A stretch of 64,000 bases of DNA from Pardosa pseudoannulata (Eukaryota; Arthropoda; Arachnida; Araneae; Lycosidae), in the NCBI GenBank assembly GCA_032207245.1, contig CM063504.1, positions 85,268,124 through 85,332,123 of the forward strand, read 5' to 3'. The position numbers were made by a program, and so were the translations under genes. Positions 22,014-33,750 of this stretch are shown here, piece by piece (the first letter of the stretch is position 1; every line of letters starts with the position of its first letter). The notes beneath the pieces were generated by a model. The model was not told the DNA's origin, did no database searches, and worked only from the letters and a program-made list of their open reading frames with translations.

Positions 22014-25000
22014 AAGCATACATTAAATTCTGAACGCATTGCACTTAATACTGTGATTTTTTTCCGATTTGTCCATATCTTTCGCACAAAACGATTTGGG
22101 CCTTTTAAACCACACATGTCAAAATTGAATGCTTCCACGTTTCTAAAAATAGGAAAACTTGATAATTTTTAATTTTAGTCTCTTAAACGTATGAGACAAA
22201 GGGGCCATTGATGCTGATATATTACAAACAATTTCTAAGCAGTTATGAAATTTTAAAAAGAGCAGATGCTATTTTCATAGGGTAGAACTACAGATTTGGA
22301 CATGTCAGTAAGAGAACAAGATTGTCTTTATAGATCAGTTTCCTCTTTTATTCTTCTGCGAGTTTTTTAATGTTTGTGAGAATGAAATGGGATAGCTGTC
22401 GAGACTTTAGACGGGGTGAACTTACACCTTTTTATGTCCATTTATGTAACTTAAAATGAGGTCTTTGTCAGTATCAATTCCTTGTATTAACAAATATTAG
22501 ACATGAATGGGTAACTTATATGGGATAATACTGATGAATGAAATCGCCTGAAGTGATCTTTTCTCCGTTCATGTCTAATATATTTATCTATTGTAAGTGT
22601 AACCAAAGTAACAACTAGACATTTTAAAATCAGTAAATGATCATTTTAAGTCTTCGACCGGAACATGGGTATACGCAGTTCCTAGACTGTGGTATTTTTT
22701 CTTTTGTGTGTTAAAAAACTATGTAGCGCCTTAAAAAATAAAATTTAAGCAAATTTAACAACGAAACTGAAAGATAGTAAACTGTTATTTATAGAATAAA
22801 TCAATTTTGAATGAAAATGAGGAGGAGAAAAGAAAATTATATATTAATTATATTTAAAAAAAAAGGGTTACGAAATCTTTAGATTTTACAAGTTCTACAC
22901 GTAGTTCAGAGTAGAGGTACATCACTAGCGACGCGATGATAACTGTAAGCATTAAGATTACTAATTGACTGTATGACTCGCCTAACTTAGAGATAAGCAG
23001 AATCGAATACAGAAATCTGTTCAATATCTGTCTCTAATTGATATACTCGAATACTCAAACTTTAGTATTTTCCTATAAGAGTATATTTGGAAAGAGAGAG
23101 ACTATGCACTTCTTTGATTAGAATACTGCAGCGAAATATTACCTAGCACCGATTAGTCATATTCGATTTAATTCAATATATATGTGTGTATATTTATATA
23201 TACGTACATATATATATATATTTATATATAAAAATTTGGAATAAAAATCACTTTAATATTCATCTCTTTGAACTCATGAATTCCTCTCTATTTAAATTTA
23301 GTAAATTAATTTTAAATGCTTTTAAAAAGAATACATAGTTCCATGCAAGATAAATCATAAGGGGCAGAAAAATTCGGATTTAAAGGCCCGGGTAAGGCCA
23401 AGGTACGAGTAGTCCACCCCAATTTACTTTCTGTAGATTCAGTAGATAGTTCCAGTTGGAGCCTGAAGTTGATGCAGAGTGAATGGATTCACTTACCGCA
23501 TATTTGTATTCACCGTAATTAGCAATTTCATAAAACTTAGTACCTGGAGTCTGCTTAATGTATATTTCATTCCCTATTCTAAAATTTTATAGGTCGTTCC
23601 TCCGTTACATCTTTAACTACACTCCTAACTAATGGACACTCCTAGCTGTATCCACAACACATCTTGCATGAACGTCTCCATTAACTTTTCCTCCGCACCG
23701 GTTTCTTTACTTCGTCTTTCTCCGTTCTGTACAAAAAATCCCTGTTTCTCCGTTGAATTAATCTCAGTTTTAATTCAGAGACAGCTTTCAGTCTCATACT
23801 TCAATAGAAAGTATGAAGTCTTGGAAAGATTCTAACTGCGTCCCATTTGAGCACTTACTTTACAGTGAAGCCATTCTCTAAAAACTATATCTCCTTACAA
23901 GTTGGTATATTTCATTTTCCAAACCACTTTTATTTATTTCTTGAAACACAAGATGACGATTAACTCTTCAATTTATCTTTATTGTTTAAAAAAGGGAGGG
24001 ATGAAAACGCATATGGTATTAGAAAATTCAAGAATTTTTTAAATGTAAGAACATATTTTTTACAGTAATAAGAAGGATCATACTGTTTTTAATCATCAAT
24101 CAAGTTTTTTAATTTTGTTCCAGTAGGTGATGGTTGCCCTTCGAAAACAGTAATTGAAATGTGAATCAGTAAATTTCTGTCTGTACTTGTTTTTTTTTTT
24201 TTTTTAATTTCACACTGGAAAAAGAAACCTCGTATAGGCATGTAGAGCAGAACATCGTCTTTACTTTTAAAAAGAACCCTATCAAAATTGTCTGTTTTTA
24301 TTTAGGAACTAAATGAGAAATATTTTCCGAGTTTGAAGAAGGCAAATTTAAAGGTCAAGTGATTTTTTTAACTCGTGTGTTTGAGCTCAGTGAACAGCTC
24401 CCAAGTTAGGCAACCTGAGTGGACATTACGATATTTCAGAAATTTCTCGATCGACAGTTTGATGATCTCTGCGCTCGACGAAGAAAGAGTAATAATATAC
24501 GTTTGGCCACAATATCACATAATATATCAGCATAGTCCGGTCCTCGTTAGAAATTGAATAAGAAATTTAATTGAAGTTATTCGAACAATTGTTAACATAC
24601 ACGTAAATCCATGGACTTGTGTTTTCTACTATTATTCTCCTTATAAAATTACTTTCAGCAGTTATTCTCTCGAAAGCGGTTTTCCAACTAAGGATACAAC
24701 GTCCTTTTTTAAAAAAATATAATAGAAATTTTGCCTAATTTAAATAATGTATTCATTATTTCAGAAACAGTGGTATAAAAAGATATATTTAGTAGTAGAA
24801 ATACGTTGTACTTTTTCTACTTTACTCAATGTATTGTCTTAAAGATAATAACTTTCCAAACTTTCTGAAAATGAGTAATTTTCCTAAAGGCCAGTTGCTA
24901 TTTTAATGGCTTCCAAAAATATGATCATAGCCAATAAAGCATCTTTCTAATAAGTCTATCAAGTAAAATGTACTGTAATACTATAATCATTATAAATTTC

Positions 25001-25020
25001 ATTATTCCCATTGTTAAATC
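22014..25020. other. Long non-coding stretch, no gene recognised
   Basis: Three kilobases of AT-rich DNA with only short chance frames (for example 23632-23835 and 24375-24557). A short TATA/TACG run lies near 23178-23232 and a T-run near 24190. I found no domain, tandem repeat or RNA gene. Confidence 0.3.
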
Positions 25021-25760
25021 AAAGGGAGCTGTTTCAAAAATGAGATATTCCAAGGGGTCTTTCGATAAAAACAGGTGCATCTTAACTTAACATTAACTTA
25101 AGTTAATTCAATTATCATTATGGATGGTGAATTTAAAAATATGGAGATGTTAAGCAAAATATACTGTTGGTACTTTAAACATTACAAAATTTATTCAAAG
25201 ATACTGTTTCAACAATGAGACATACTAAGGGATCTTTCAAAAGAGACGGATATCGGATAGAATCCCAGTTTCGGGAGCCGGCCGCCATGTTTTTGGTTAA
25301 TTCTTGTACAAGTGATCGCCAAATTGTCGTCAAGTGATGTTTACAATTTGTACTTCATTTTGTATTAAGTTTATACCCAATTTCAAAGCATATTTTGAAC
25401 AAAAAAAGGTTTAAAATTTTGTTAAGATGAAAACAAATTTAAAAAAATAAAAAAAAGAACAAGGTTTGCCAGAAAACTGGGTTCTAGAATTTGACGACAT
25501 CGCCCACGCTTTGCATGCCCACTGAACTTGGCTCGGCGGGCCCCCTGAACTGGCATTTAGCCGGATATCGAGTAAGTTAATTAAAGTATCCTTACGGATA
25601 GCCAATTGAAAAAAAAGATTGTATGGACACTGGTAATGTTAAGTAAATAAAATACACGATTGTTGCTTTAATCATAAGAATTTCCAAAGATGTTATCTCA
25701 AAAATAAGACACTCCAAGAGGTCTTTCGAAAGTAGGTGCATCGTGTTAAGTTTAATTTCA
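25021..25760. repeat. Diverged direct repeat (three units), middle unit split by an insertion
   Basis: AAAAATGAGATATTCCAAGG (from about 25037), CAATGAGACATACTAAGG (from about 25211) and AAAATAAGACACTCCAAGAG (from about 25704) head related segments that go on to GGTCTTTCGAAA and AGGTGCATC. The second unit ends where the fold-back element at 25249 begins. Confidence 0.5.
25249..25569. mobile_element. Short inverted-repeat element, GATATC ends
   Basis: The left end GATATCGGATAGAATCCCAG and the reverse complement of the right end GATATCCGGCTAAATGCCAG align over about 38 bp, continuing into GGGAGCCGGCC and GGGGGCCCGCC. The element is GC-rich at its ends and AT-rich inside, interrupts a direct repeat, and lacks coding capacity. 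Superfamily unknown. Confidence 0.5.
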
Positions 25761-27162
25761 GTATTAACAATACTTAAACTGAACAGTGATAGTGAAATGA
25801 AAAATCGTGTTCTCTGGAGATGTTTAAAGACAACTACTTATCTCCATTTCAGGCGTGGCCGCGTCTTTAGTATTCAGAATTCGTCCAGCATAAAGATGTT
25901 TCCTTCCACTCCGCACTAAAAAACTGATTAAAAAAACTGTCATGAAAGCAAACATCTAAAAGGAACACCATTCTGACAAAAGCAGGAATTCAATTAACGC
26001 TCGAAATATGCTTTGGCAACACCTAATATTTAAAGACACATAAATCATGCGTGTACCCAATACGTATTCAACACTGTTCACTAAACAAGACTTGGAGCCC
26101 GAATGGTCAAGCATGAGTGGTCACCGCACCACTGACCTACGGCACTCACTGACACCAATATCTAGTGAACATAGCACCGTGACCTTCTACGCCAAGCAGA
26201 TGTCGTCACACAAAAGAAGCTTTATTACACCATGTTATTTAACACATAATACACTGATGAAAGGCTTGTAATACAAATTTCTTTAATAAAACTTTTGTCT
26301 CCTTAAAAGTTTAATTGCCGTAATTCACATCTATTTAGGACAACAGCTTTTTAAGGATTCTATTCGCGCAAGAGGTAAACTTTGTATTTCTTTTATGGGC
26401 TTTTTTTACCATTTTGTTTCGACATGTACCTCTTTATTCGAGTTTATGTACATATACATTCATTAGAGCTGGAAATAAGAATAATGATAGATTGTATCTT
26501 CCTGTAAAATTTTTCGCGTTTTAAAACAAATTTTTACATCTCTGTTACATGAAAACAACAATGCTATATTTTAGCATGGTTTCCTGTTCTTAAAGCAAGA
26601 GTTAATAAAACAATTAAGTTAAGTTAATAAAACAATTTAGATTAATTTGGAAATATAATAAACTAATAGTTCATAATATAATAAATTATAAACTGACCAC
26701 AACAGCATATTAAATAATTATATAACAGCTTATTAAATAAATGTGTAAAATTAAAGTTATTTGAAACGTACATTTTTTTTCTGTTTAGATGAAAAATGTC
26801 TGAAATCGTTATACAGGAAATATATCACTTAATACTGTTAATTGGTTACTCTAAAGTACCGCATTAAAAAATCCGAAGGGAACATTTATTCCACAGGAAA
26901 AGAAGTAATTTGGTCCTAACAAATTTTGTTAAAACAAAGCAAAAATATTAGTATAATTACCTTAACTTAAGAAAAAATTAAATAAAAAGAGGAAAAGTAA
27001 AGAAACGGATAACTTTTAATGATTAATGCTTACAAAATGGAAAATAAATACTGCTTTTTTTTGTTTTGTTTTTTGCTAGAACATCGGAAATATTCTTTTT
27101 TTTCCTTCTTTCAGTATCATGAGATAACACAAAATATCATTCTTTGATTTTCCCCTTGTTTT
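25761..27162. other. Non-coding stretch, no gene recognised
   Basis: The segment 26047-26271 is GC-richer and carries a 74-codon frame without known features. The rest is AT-rich and featureless. Confidence 0.3.
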
Positions 27163-27492
27163 TCAAAACACCATTTTTTCATTTGGATCGTTTTCTTCAA
27201 TCAATTCACATGTTCTTCCGTTGAAATTGAATATTTCTTCAAGAGTATAATACAACGTAAAGCTTTTCTTTTCTATTTGGAATTTTTCTTCAGTTTCACT
27301 TTCTTTTTCGTAAGCCTGTTTTTCTTCCATGCTAATGCGTAATTCGATTTTAGAGGCTGAGAATCCGTTTGAATACACTCTGTTAGTATCATCCAAAGAA
27401 TCAATGCCTAAATTATTTTCATATTTCACATGGTATGCTAAAATTGTTTCTATTAGACAATCACCATGAATTGTGTCAAAAACGGCAGTATT

Positions 27493-27501
<9 letters not shown>
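27163..27501 (-). CDS. Unrecognised coding-like stretch (exon or pseudogene)
   Basis: On the minus strand a frame runs without a stop from the poly(A)/(CA)n tract at about 27501 to TGA 27163-27165, about 112 codons. The first ATG-independent part reads AVFDTIHGDCLIETILAYH, and the end is acidic and lysine-rich (EKESETEEKFQIEKKSF, then CELIEENDPNEKMVF). Such a long open frame with protein-like composition is unusual in this AT-rich DNA. No splice acceptor is seen before the microsatellite, so it may be a truncated exon or retro-copy. I do not recognise the family. Confidence 0.35.
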
Positions 27502-27525
<24 letters not shown>

Positions 27526-28591
27526 TCCACAAGGATTTGTAGACGCTACCTGTAGGACTTTCTACTTTCCTTTAAAATATCATCTAAGCAAACTTTGGCA
27601 AGGTGAGGAATTATAATGGTTCTGCCATTAAATTCTAATAAAATCCTCCGTTCAAAGGCGAATCACTTGATCTCTTGGATCAGACGAAATCAAAACTCAG
27701 TCATATGAGATTAATTTGACAAAATGTGGAGTTATTATATCATATCGTTGGTTTTTATTTGTATACATTTTCTTCAGACTGTGATCATATTAAGAGCAGA
27801 TCCGTTACGGAGAACCATTATCACGATACTTCAATTGTATGTACTTTTATAAGAATCGGGTTGAGATTCTTCGGTTATGTACGAGGACGTGCCATCTTAA
27901 AAGTTGGTACGTCTCTAACCAGCTTTCAAGATGGTCGATATTACCATCCAATCAGAGCAAGTCATTATATACCTGTTCTTATTTTAGTAGGGTTTGATCT
28001 ATTTTACGTCCTATACTCACACACGGGTGTATATATATGTGTGTGTGTGTGCGTGAATGAGGGCTTGATTAGACAAGCGGTTATAGAACCCAGTTTTCAA
28101 TACTAAGTACCCCGAAGTAACCCATATAACACGTCTTCCATAGCCTAAAGGTCAGTGAAAAAATACACACACATGCACATTTCTTAAATTTATGGGGTAT
28201 CTTAAGAGAATTAACCAGAGAATTTAATTTTAGGTACAAACTAAAAGAGCTAAATTGACCGCAGAGTTAAAAGGATTAATAGGATTTATTCTGTATCGGT
28301 CCTATATATCTTATATATCGATCTGTAATATGTCTGTTATAGCACCCTAAGCATACTTAAGTAAGTGAGGCATGCCTCTACAGATAAAATCTAGATAAAC
28401 CTGCTTGATAACCTCTTCGTTTTATGAAGTTTAATTTACGATCAATACCATAAAGTTTGGAAACCTCTGTTGTAAAAGAGATAAATTAGTTGTTGGAGTT
28501 TCAGTGTGACAGCTGACTAAAGCTCCGAGATTCGACTCTCGGACATTTTAGTTATAAACAGGGAAGAGTTAAGACACTTCGAAACCAAAAG
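27502..28591. other. Non-coding stretch; hairpin at 27887-27935
   Basis: GCCATCTTAAAAGTTGGTA and, inverted, ACCATCTTGAAAGCTGGTT form a 19-bp stem with five mismatches and a five-base loop. The 126-codon plus frame at 27726-28106 spans this hairpin and a (GT)n run and shows no domain; I regard it as chance. Confidence 0.35.
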
Positions 28592-28908
28592 CACTATTTT
28601 TTAAATTGCAATCTTTCATTGCATTCTCAAATCTAATCTTATGTAACGCATCTGTTTTTGTAATAGAGATAAGGTATCCAGCCTGCCTTTGATGGATAGT
28701 TAGTTGCTCTCATGGATTTTATGTTCTTCAACTAAGAAAAGAAACGTCCACTATTTTTAAAATTGCAATCTTTCATTGTATTCTCAAATCTAATCTTATG
28801 AAACACATCTGTTTTTATAATAGAGATAAGGTATCCAGCCTGCCTTTGATGGATAGTTAGTTGCTCTCATGGATTTTATGTTCTTCAACTAAGAAAAGAA
28901 ACGTCCAT
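28592..28908. repeat. Recent tandem duplication, two 157-bp units
   Basis: Units at 28592-28748 and 28749-28908 are nearly identical, sharing AAGGTATCCAGCCTGCCTTT and TTCAACTAAGAAAAGAAACG. Only a few substitutions separate them. Confidence 0.9.
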
Positions 28909-29699
28909 TTGAGCAATTTGAGACCATTAATATTTAAAAATTGTCGAATGTCAATGTCTACGTTAAAAAGAATACTCAGTAGTGTCTTCTACATTATATG
29001 TCAGAGCCAGTTTAACCAAATTCAGGATGACTTCATTAGAATATATAGATTTTTAGAGATTTAATGCAAAGTTCATTCCTATAGGAGGAATCTGTTCCCC
29101 GCGATTGATAATCTATCGAGGAGGTCAGTCTAGAGACACTCAATTTAATTTAGTTGTTGTTGTTAGCCAATTTAGGTTGGCAGAAACATTATCGATATGC
29201 AAATTACCCTTTCGATTAACCAATGGAAACTGCTGCTTCATAAAGTTTTCAGTATATATACTTGTGTATTTCGTACCGAAATGTGTGGAACGGTCGACTT
29301 ATTTTTGCTTGTATATTTTGTTTATTTATTATAATTTAAAAATAAATTTGTTAAAAGACTATGCTGTCTTATGATAATTGCCCACCCGTCAACAGTTGTA
29401 TATATTTAAACATGATTGCTATAATTAATGAGATTACATCTCTCTACAGATCCTTGTCCATCTACACCATCTGTAATGCTACATCATGTAGCCCACAAAT
29501 CCATACTAAATATGAGTGCAGATAATTCTGGGGTGCCACCTTTCTTTGATATCCTAAGCACGTCTGGGTATTGCTTAACGGATAATCCATCCCTGGCTGC
29601 AAGAGTAGAAATAAGCAAGCATTGGAAGTGAATGTTTATGCCCAGTGAGTATATTTCATTTGCATCCGTCTTGTCCGTTTTAATAGAAGTGACACCCAA
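28909..29699. other. Non-coding stretch, no gene recognised
   Basis: Short frames on both strands, with no domain or repeat; composition shifts gradually towards the GC-rich island that follows. Confidence 0.3.
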
Positions 29700-30115
29700 A
29701 TTGCATCGTCGGGACGTAATGCTGGTTTCCCACGAGAATACCGTGATTGCATTATTTGATAATTGAGCAAGAGAGAGATGCCTCCCACCGACCGGCCGGA
29801 GCTGACAGATGGTTTGTGTTACGTCCCCGCTCTAACACGTGCACGCTCTCCCACGATTCAGGAGAATCGCTTCCAGATGTAAAAGTGGCTGACGAGCGCT
29901 CCACTAAATCTGAGGGAGGTGTCAGCGGTGACGGGCCCGATACTGCCTGCGCGGTCTCAAAGGCGTTCGTTCGTCTCAAGTGGCTGTTTTACGGCCGACC
30001 CAGCCCCATTTGCGGCACGACCTTTCAACTCGTAATTGGAGCATTCGCCACTCTTCGGGGGTTTTTAGTTATGCACAAGCACGATCTCCGGAATGATTTG
30101 TACTCGGGAGAAGTG
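29700..30115. other. GC-rich island, coding status unclear
   Basis: About 400 bp with clearly higher GC and CpG content than its surroundings. Both strands are open: plus 29747-30118 (123 codons) and minus 29752-29979 (75 codons). The minus frame is Ser/Pro-rich (SPLTPPSDLVERSS, then SDSPESWESV), which is protein-like but not diagnostic. An exon, a promoter-type island or an old element are all possible. Confidence 0.3.
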
Positions 30116-30758
30116 TAAAAAAAAAACTGGTGGTTGAGAAAGAGGAAATTAAAACTCATTAAGAAACACGTGGAAAATAAGTCTTGATTAAGTGATTTTA
30201 TACAATTAAATAAATACCTAAGGAATACAACTGGAATCAACTTACCAGTTGCTCTCGGGTCGGCGTCGGCCCTAAAAAACAATACGGCGAAAAATTTGGC
30301 GAAGAAGCCGTTCACCTTCTACTCTTATGTAGAGATGTAAAAAAACCCGTAATTTGGGGAACTTTGGGAAGAAATCATTTTAACAATGTTTACATTTATT
30401 TTTTCAACAGTGACTATTTAAGAACTAGCATATTATTTCTAAGCGATTTTTTTTTTTTACTTTTGCCAATATATATATATATATATATATTAAGTAATAT
30501 ATATTTATATATTTTATAAAAATTATATGTAATTAATTTGTTAGTCCTATCAATACATTAATTTTGCTAATTATAATGCTAATATAATAATTATACATAT
30601 ATTTTTTTATCATTAATTATGTAAATTGATGTCTTTTCCCCTCTTTTATAATATAAAAATGTTTTAAATTTAAATAACAGTCATTTTTTTGTAATGCATA
30701 TATCATTTGGTGTAATAAATGACATGCTTTTGTGTCCAATATTCCAATTATATATATA

Positions 30759-30789
<31 letters not shown>

Positions 30790-30978
30790 GAGAGAAGAGA
30801 GAGAGAGAGAGAGATGATTATTGGTAATATTTTAAATAATAATATTGCTATTTCTCAAAGATATTTTATACTCTGTTAAACATGCTAAATATTTAGTTAT
30901 CCAATTTCTGTTTTTTCTTATATAGTTAAATTTGTGACCATATTAGATTTGAGGTCTGGCGTGGGGCTCATTGTCTAT
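30116..30978. other. Non-coding stretch with (TA)n and (GA)n runs
   Basis: Microsatellites at about 30470-30490 and 30750-30815; otherwise featureless. Confidence 0.4.
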
Positions 30979-31040
30979 AGGTTTGGGTTTTTTTGGAGTG
31001 CTACGGTCTACTTTTTGAGAGGGCTAATTTTCATAGGAAT
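30979..31040 (-). repeat. SINE 3' fragment
   Basis: GGTTTGGG, then TTTGGAGTGCTACGGTCTAC and GAGGGCTAATT match the 3' end of the SINE at 60141-60321, with changes. The tRNA head is missing. Confidence 0.6.
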
Positions 31041-31588
31041 TGGTGACGAACTTAAATTCCTGTTTGAAATTTTCATGCTCTTATCTTCTTAACAACTGTC
31101 GCTCTTAAGATGCGTCAAGGGCTACATATTAGAGGCGGGGGGCTAGGACACTTCTATTGGTGGAAGTCCTAAGTTTTTTTATTCACTTGTTTTCGATGTC
31201 TTTCCTTCCATATTCCGAATGTTTTTGTTCAAGAAAACATTATACACAAAATTTTCAAATAAATTACGAAAATAATAATAAATTCTCTATAATATACAAG
31301 AAAACTGTTATAAATTATGTCAATAAATGATTTAATTATTTTTAATGCATATATGCATGTTATAAATTTATAATTGTTGAATTTCTAAATTTAATAAATT
31401 ATTTAGTAATTTAGTTATATATATTTTTTTATTAATATTTATTATTATATTCTCATTATATTATTTTTTAATCACAGATGTATTTATAAATATTACACAA
31501 TATTATATAATATATATTTTGTCTGTAATTTATAAATAATAGATAAATTATATATTATTATATATTATTAGAAAATAAGAGAGTTCAT
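31041..31588. other. Non-coding, becoming extremely AT-rich from ~31210
   Basis: A short GC-rich part at 31110-31170, then hundreds of bases with almost no G or C. This leads directly into the degraded copy of the BEL-associated repeat. Confidence 0.4.
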
Positions 31589-31900
31589 TCGAAATTAATC
31601 CTTTTATGTAAATATTTTTTAAATATTTTCCTGTATAAGAGCAAGCGATATTATCAATTTATCACATTATGTAGATGAAATACATTTTTATCTAGCATTA
31701 TATATTCTTAATTATTTATCATTTTTATTTATAAATTATTTAAATATGTTATTATTTTATATGTTTTAAAACTTATATATTAAAAATAATTTTCTTTTTT
31801 ATTTAAATATATAATATATATTATATTTTAAATATAATATATTATATATTTGTTGAAATGAAAATTTAGTATTAACGACAATTCTTCTCATAAAATTTAG
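31589..31900 (+). repeat. Dispersed repeat copy 3 (BEL-associated), degraded
   Basis: AAGAGCAAGCGATATTATC, ATCAATTTATCACATTATG, TCTAGCATTATAT and GTTGAAATGAAAATTT follow the order of the copy at 1605-2030. Many bases, mostly G and C, have been lost. Confidence 0.5.
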
Positions 31901-31929
31901 GAGTCTATTTAATAATAAAATAATTATTT

Positions 31930-33730
31930 AGTTATATATCTTTGAAAATTAAAAATTTGTTGTTTTTTATAATAAAATTTGCAATATTCGCTAAAAACAT
32001 AATATATAAAATAAAAATATTAAAATATCTTATAAAAATAAAAGATAAAAATTAACTAAATAATAAAGATAAAAAATTATTGATGCCCAAATAATTAGTC
32101 AAAAAAAATTTTTTTCTTGTATATATAACAATTAAAAAATATTTTGGACATCATTCATATATACAAATAATAGCCTTATTAAAACTTTTGGAAGTAGATT
32201 AATACGACAGATAAATTAAAGTTGGCAACTAAATAAGTAAGATAAAAAAATTATTATAAATAATTTCAAAAAAAACCATTTTTTTCCTGTATTACTTAAC
32301 AATTAAAATAATTTTAAAAATAAAAATAATCAAATATTAAAACTTGTGTCATCGTAGAAAATACAAAAAAATTAACTAACATACGGCCAGTAAAGATAAA
32401 AAAAATTATGATAAAAATAATTTCAGTCAACAACAAAATTTTTTTTTATAGGTACTTACTTGGAAAATAAAAAAATTTTGGACATCATTCATAATACCGA
32501 AAAATATCACTGCCAATTTCAAAACTTCTGCTGTCCTGTAGGTAATACGACAAGTAAATTAAAGTATAACATACGGCCAGTAAAGAAAAAATTATTGACG
32601 TAAAAAAAATAATTTCAGTCAACAACAAAAATTTTTTTTTGTCATAGGTACTTAACAATTCTGGAAATTAAAAATTTTGGACATTATATATAAAATAATC
32701 ACTGAATATTAAAATGTGTCCATGTAGCACGTAATTTAGATAATTTAAAGTTGGAAATACGGCCAGAAATAAAAAATTATTGATAAAATAATTATCAACA
32801 AACATTTTTTTTTATAGGGTACTTACAATGGAAAATTAAAAATTTTGGACATCATTCATATATACAATAATCCTGAATATTAAAACTTTTGTATCGTAGA
32901 ACGTAAACGACAAGATAAATTCATAACTAACATAGGAGTAAAGATAAAAAATTATTGAGCGTTAAAATAATTTGAAACAACAAACCATTTTTTTTATATA
33001 CATAACATTTTGGAAAATTAAATTTTGGACATAATTCATATATACGTTCAAATAATCACTGCCAATATTAAAACTTCTGCTGTCCATCGTAGAACGTAAT
33101 ACGACAAGATAAATTAAAGTTGGCAACTAACATACGGCCAGTAAAGATAAAAAAATTATTGAGCGTGCACCAAATAATTCTCAGTCAAACAACAAACCAT
33201 TTTTTTCCTGCCTCATAGGGTACTTAACAATTCTGGAAAATTAAAAATTTTGGACATCATTCATATATACCGCCAAATAATCACTGCCAATATTAAAACT
33301 TCTGCTGTCCATCGTAGAACGTAATACGACAAGATAAATTAAAGTTGGCAACTAACATACGGCCAGTAAAGATAAAAAAATTATTGAGCGTGCACCAAAT
33401 AATTCTCAGTCAAACAACAAACCATTTTTTTCCTGCCTCATAGGGTACTTAACAATTCTGGAAAATTAAAAATTTTGGACATCATTCATATATACCTCCA
33501 AATAATCACTGCCAATATTAAAACTTCTTCTGTCCATCGTAGCACGTAATACGACAAGATAAATTAAAGTTGGCAACTAACATACGGCCAGTAAAGATAA
33601 AAAAATTATTGAGCGTGCACCAAATAATTCTCAGTCAAACAACAAACCATTTTTTTTCCTGCCTCATAGGGTACTTTACAATTCTGGAAAATTAAAAATT
33701 TTACTGATCCTGTCATATGACGAGCTATAT
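31930..33730 (+). repeat. Satellite-like array, 225-bp unit built on a BEL/Pao pol fragment
   Basis: The anchor CATACGGCCAGTAAAGAT starts at 33131, 33356 and 33581, an exact 225-bp period with nearly identical units. Leftward anchors at about 32931, 32757, 32570, 32380, 32232 and 32060 belong to progressively shorter, decayed units. The right-hand part of each unit (ATTATTGAGCG... to CCTCATAGGGTAC...) is the same BEL/Pao pol segment found at 2252-2340, and the last unit runs on into GATATGACGAG-type sequence (33717-33725) exactly as locus 1 does at 2359-2369. The left part of the unit (ACTGCCAATATTAAAACTTC and onward) is not found in locus 1. Confidence 0.85.
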
Positions 33731-33750
33731 GCTAGTAAAATAGTAATAAA

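Noticed and set aside
27726..28106. 126-codon plus-strand frame
   Set aside because: It spans a hairpin and a (GT)n run, has no domain, and its Cys/Val run comes from the microsatellite.
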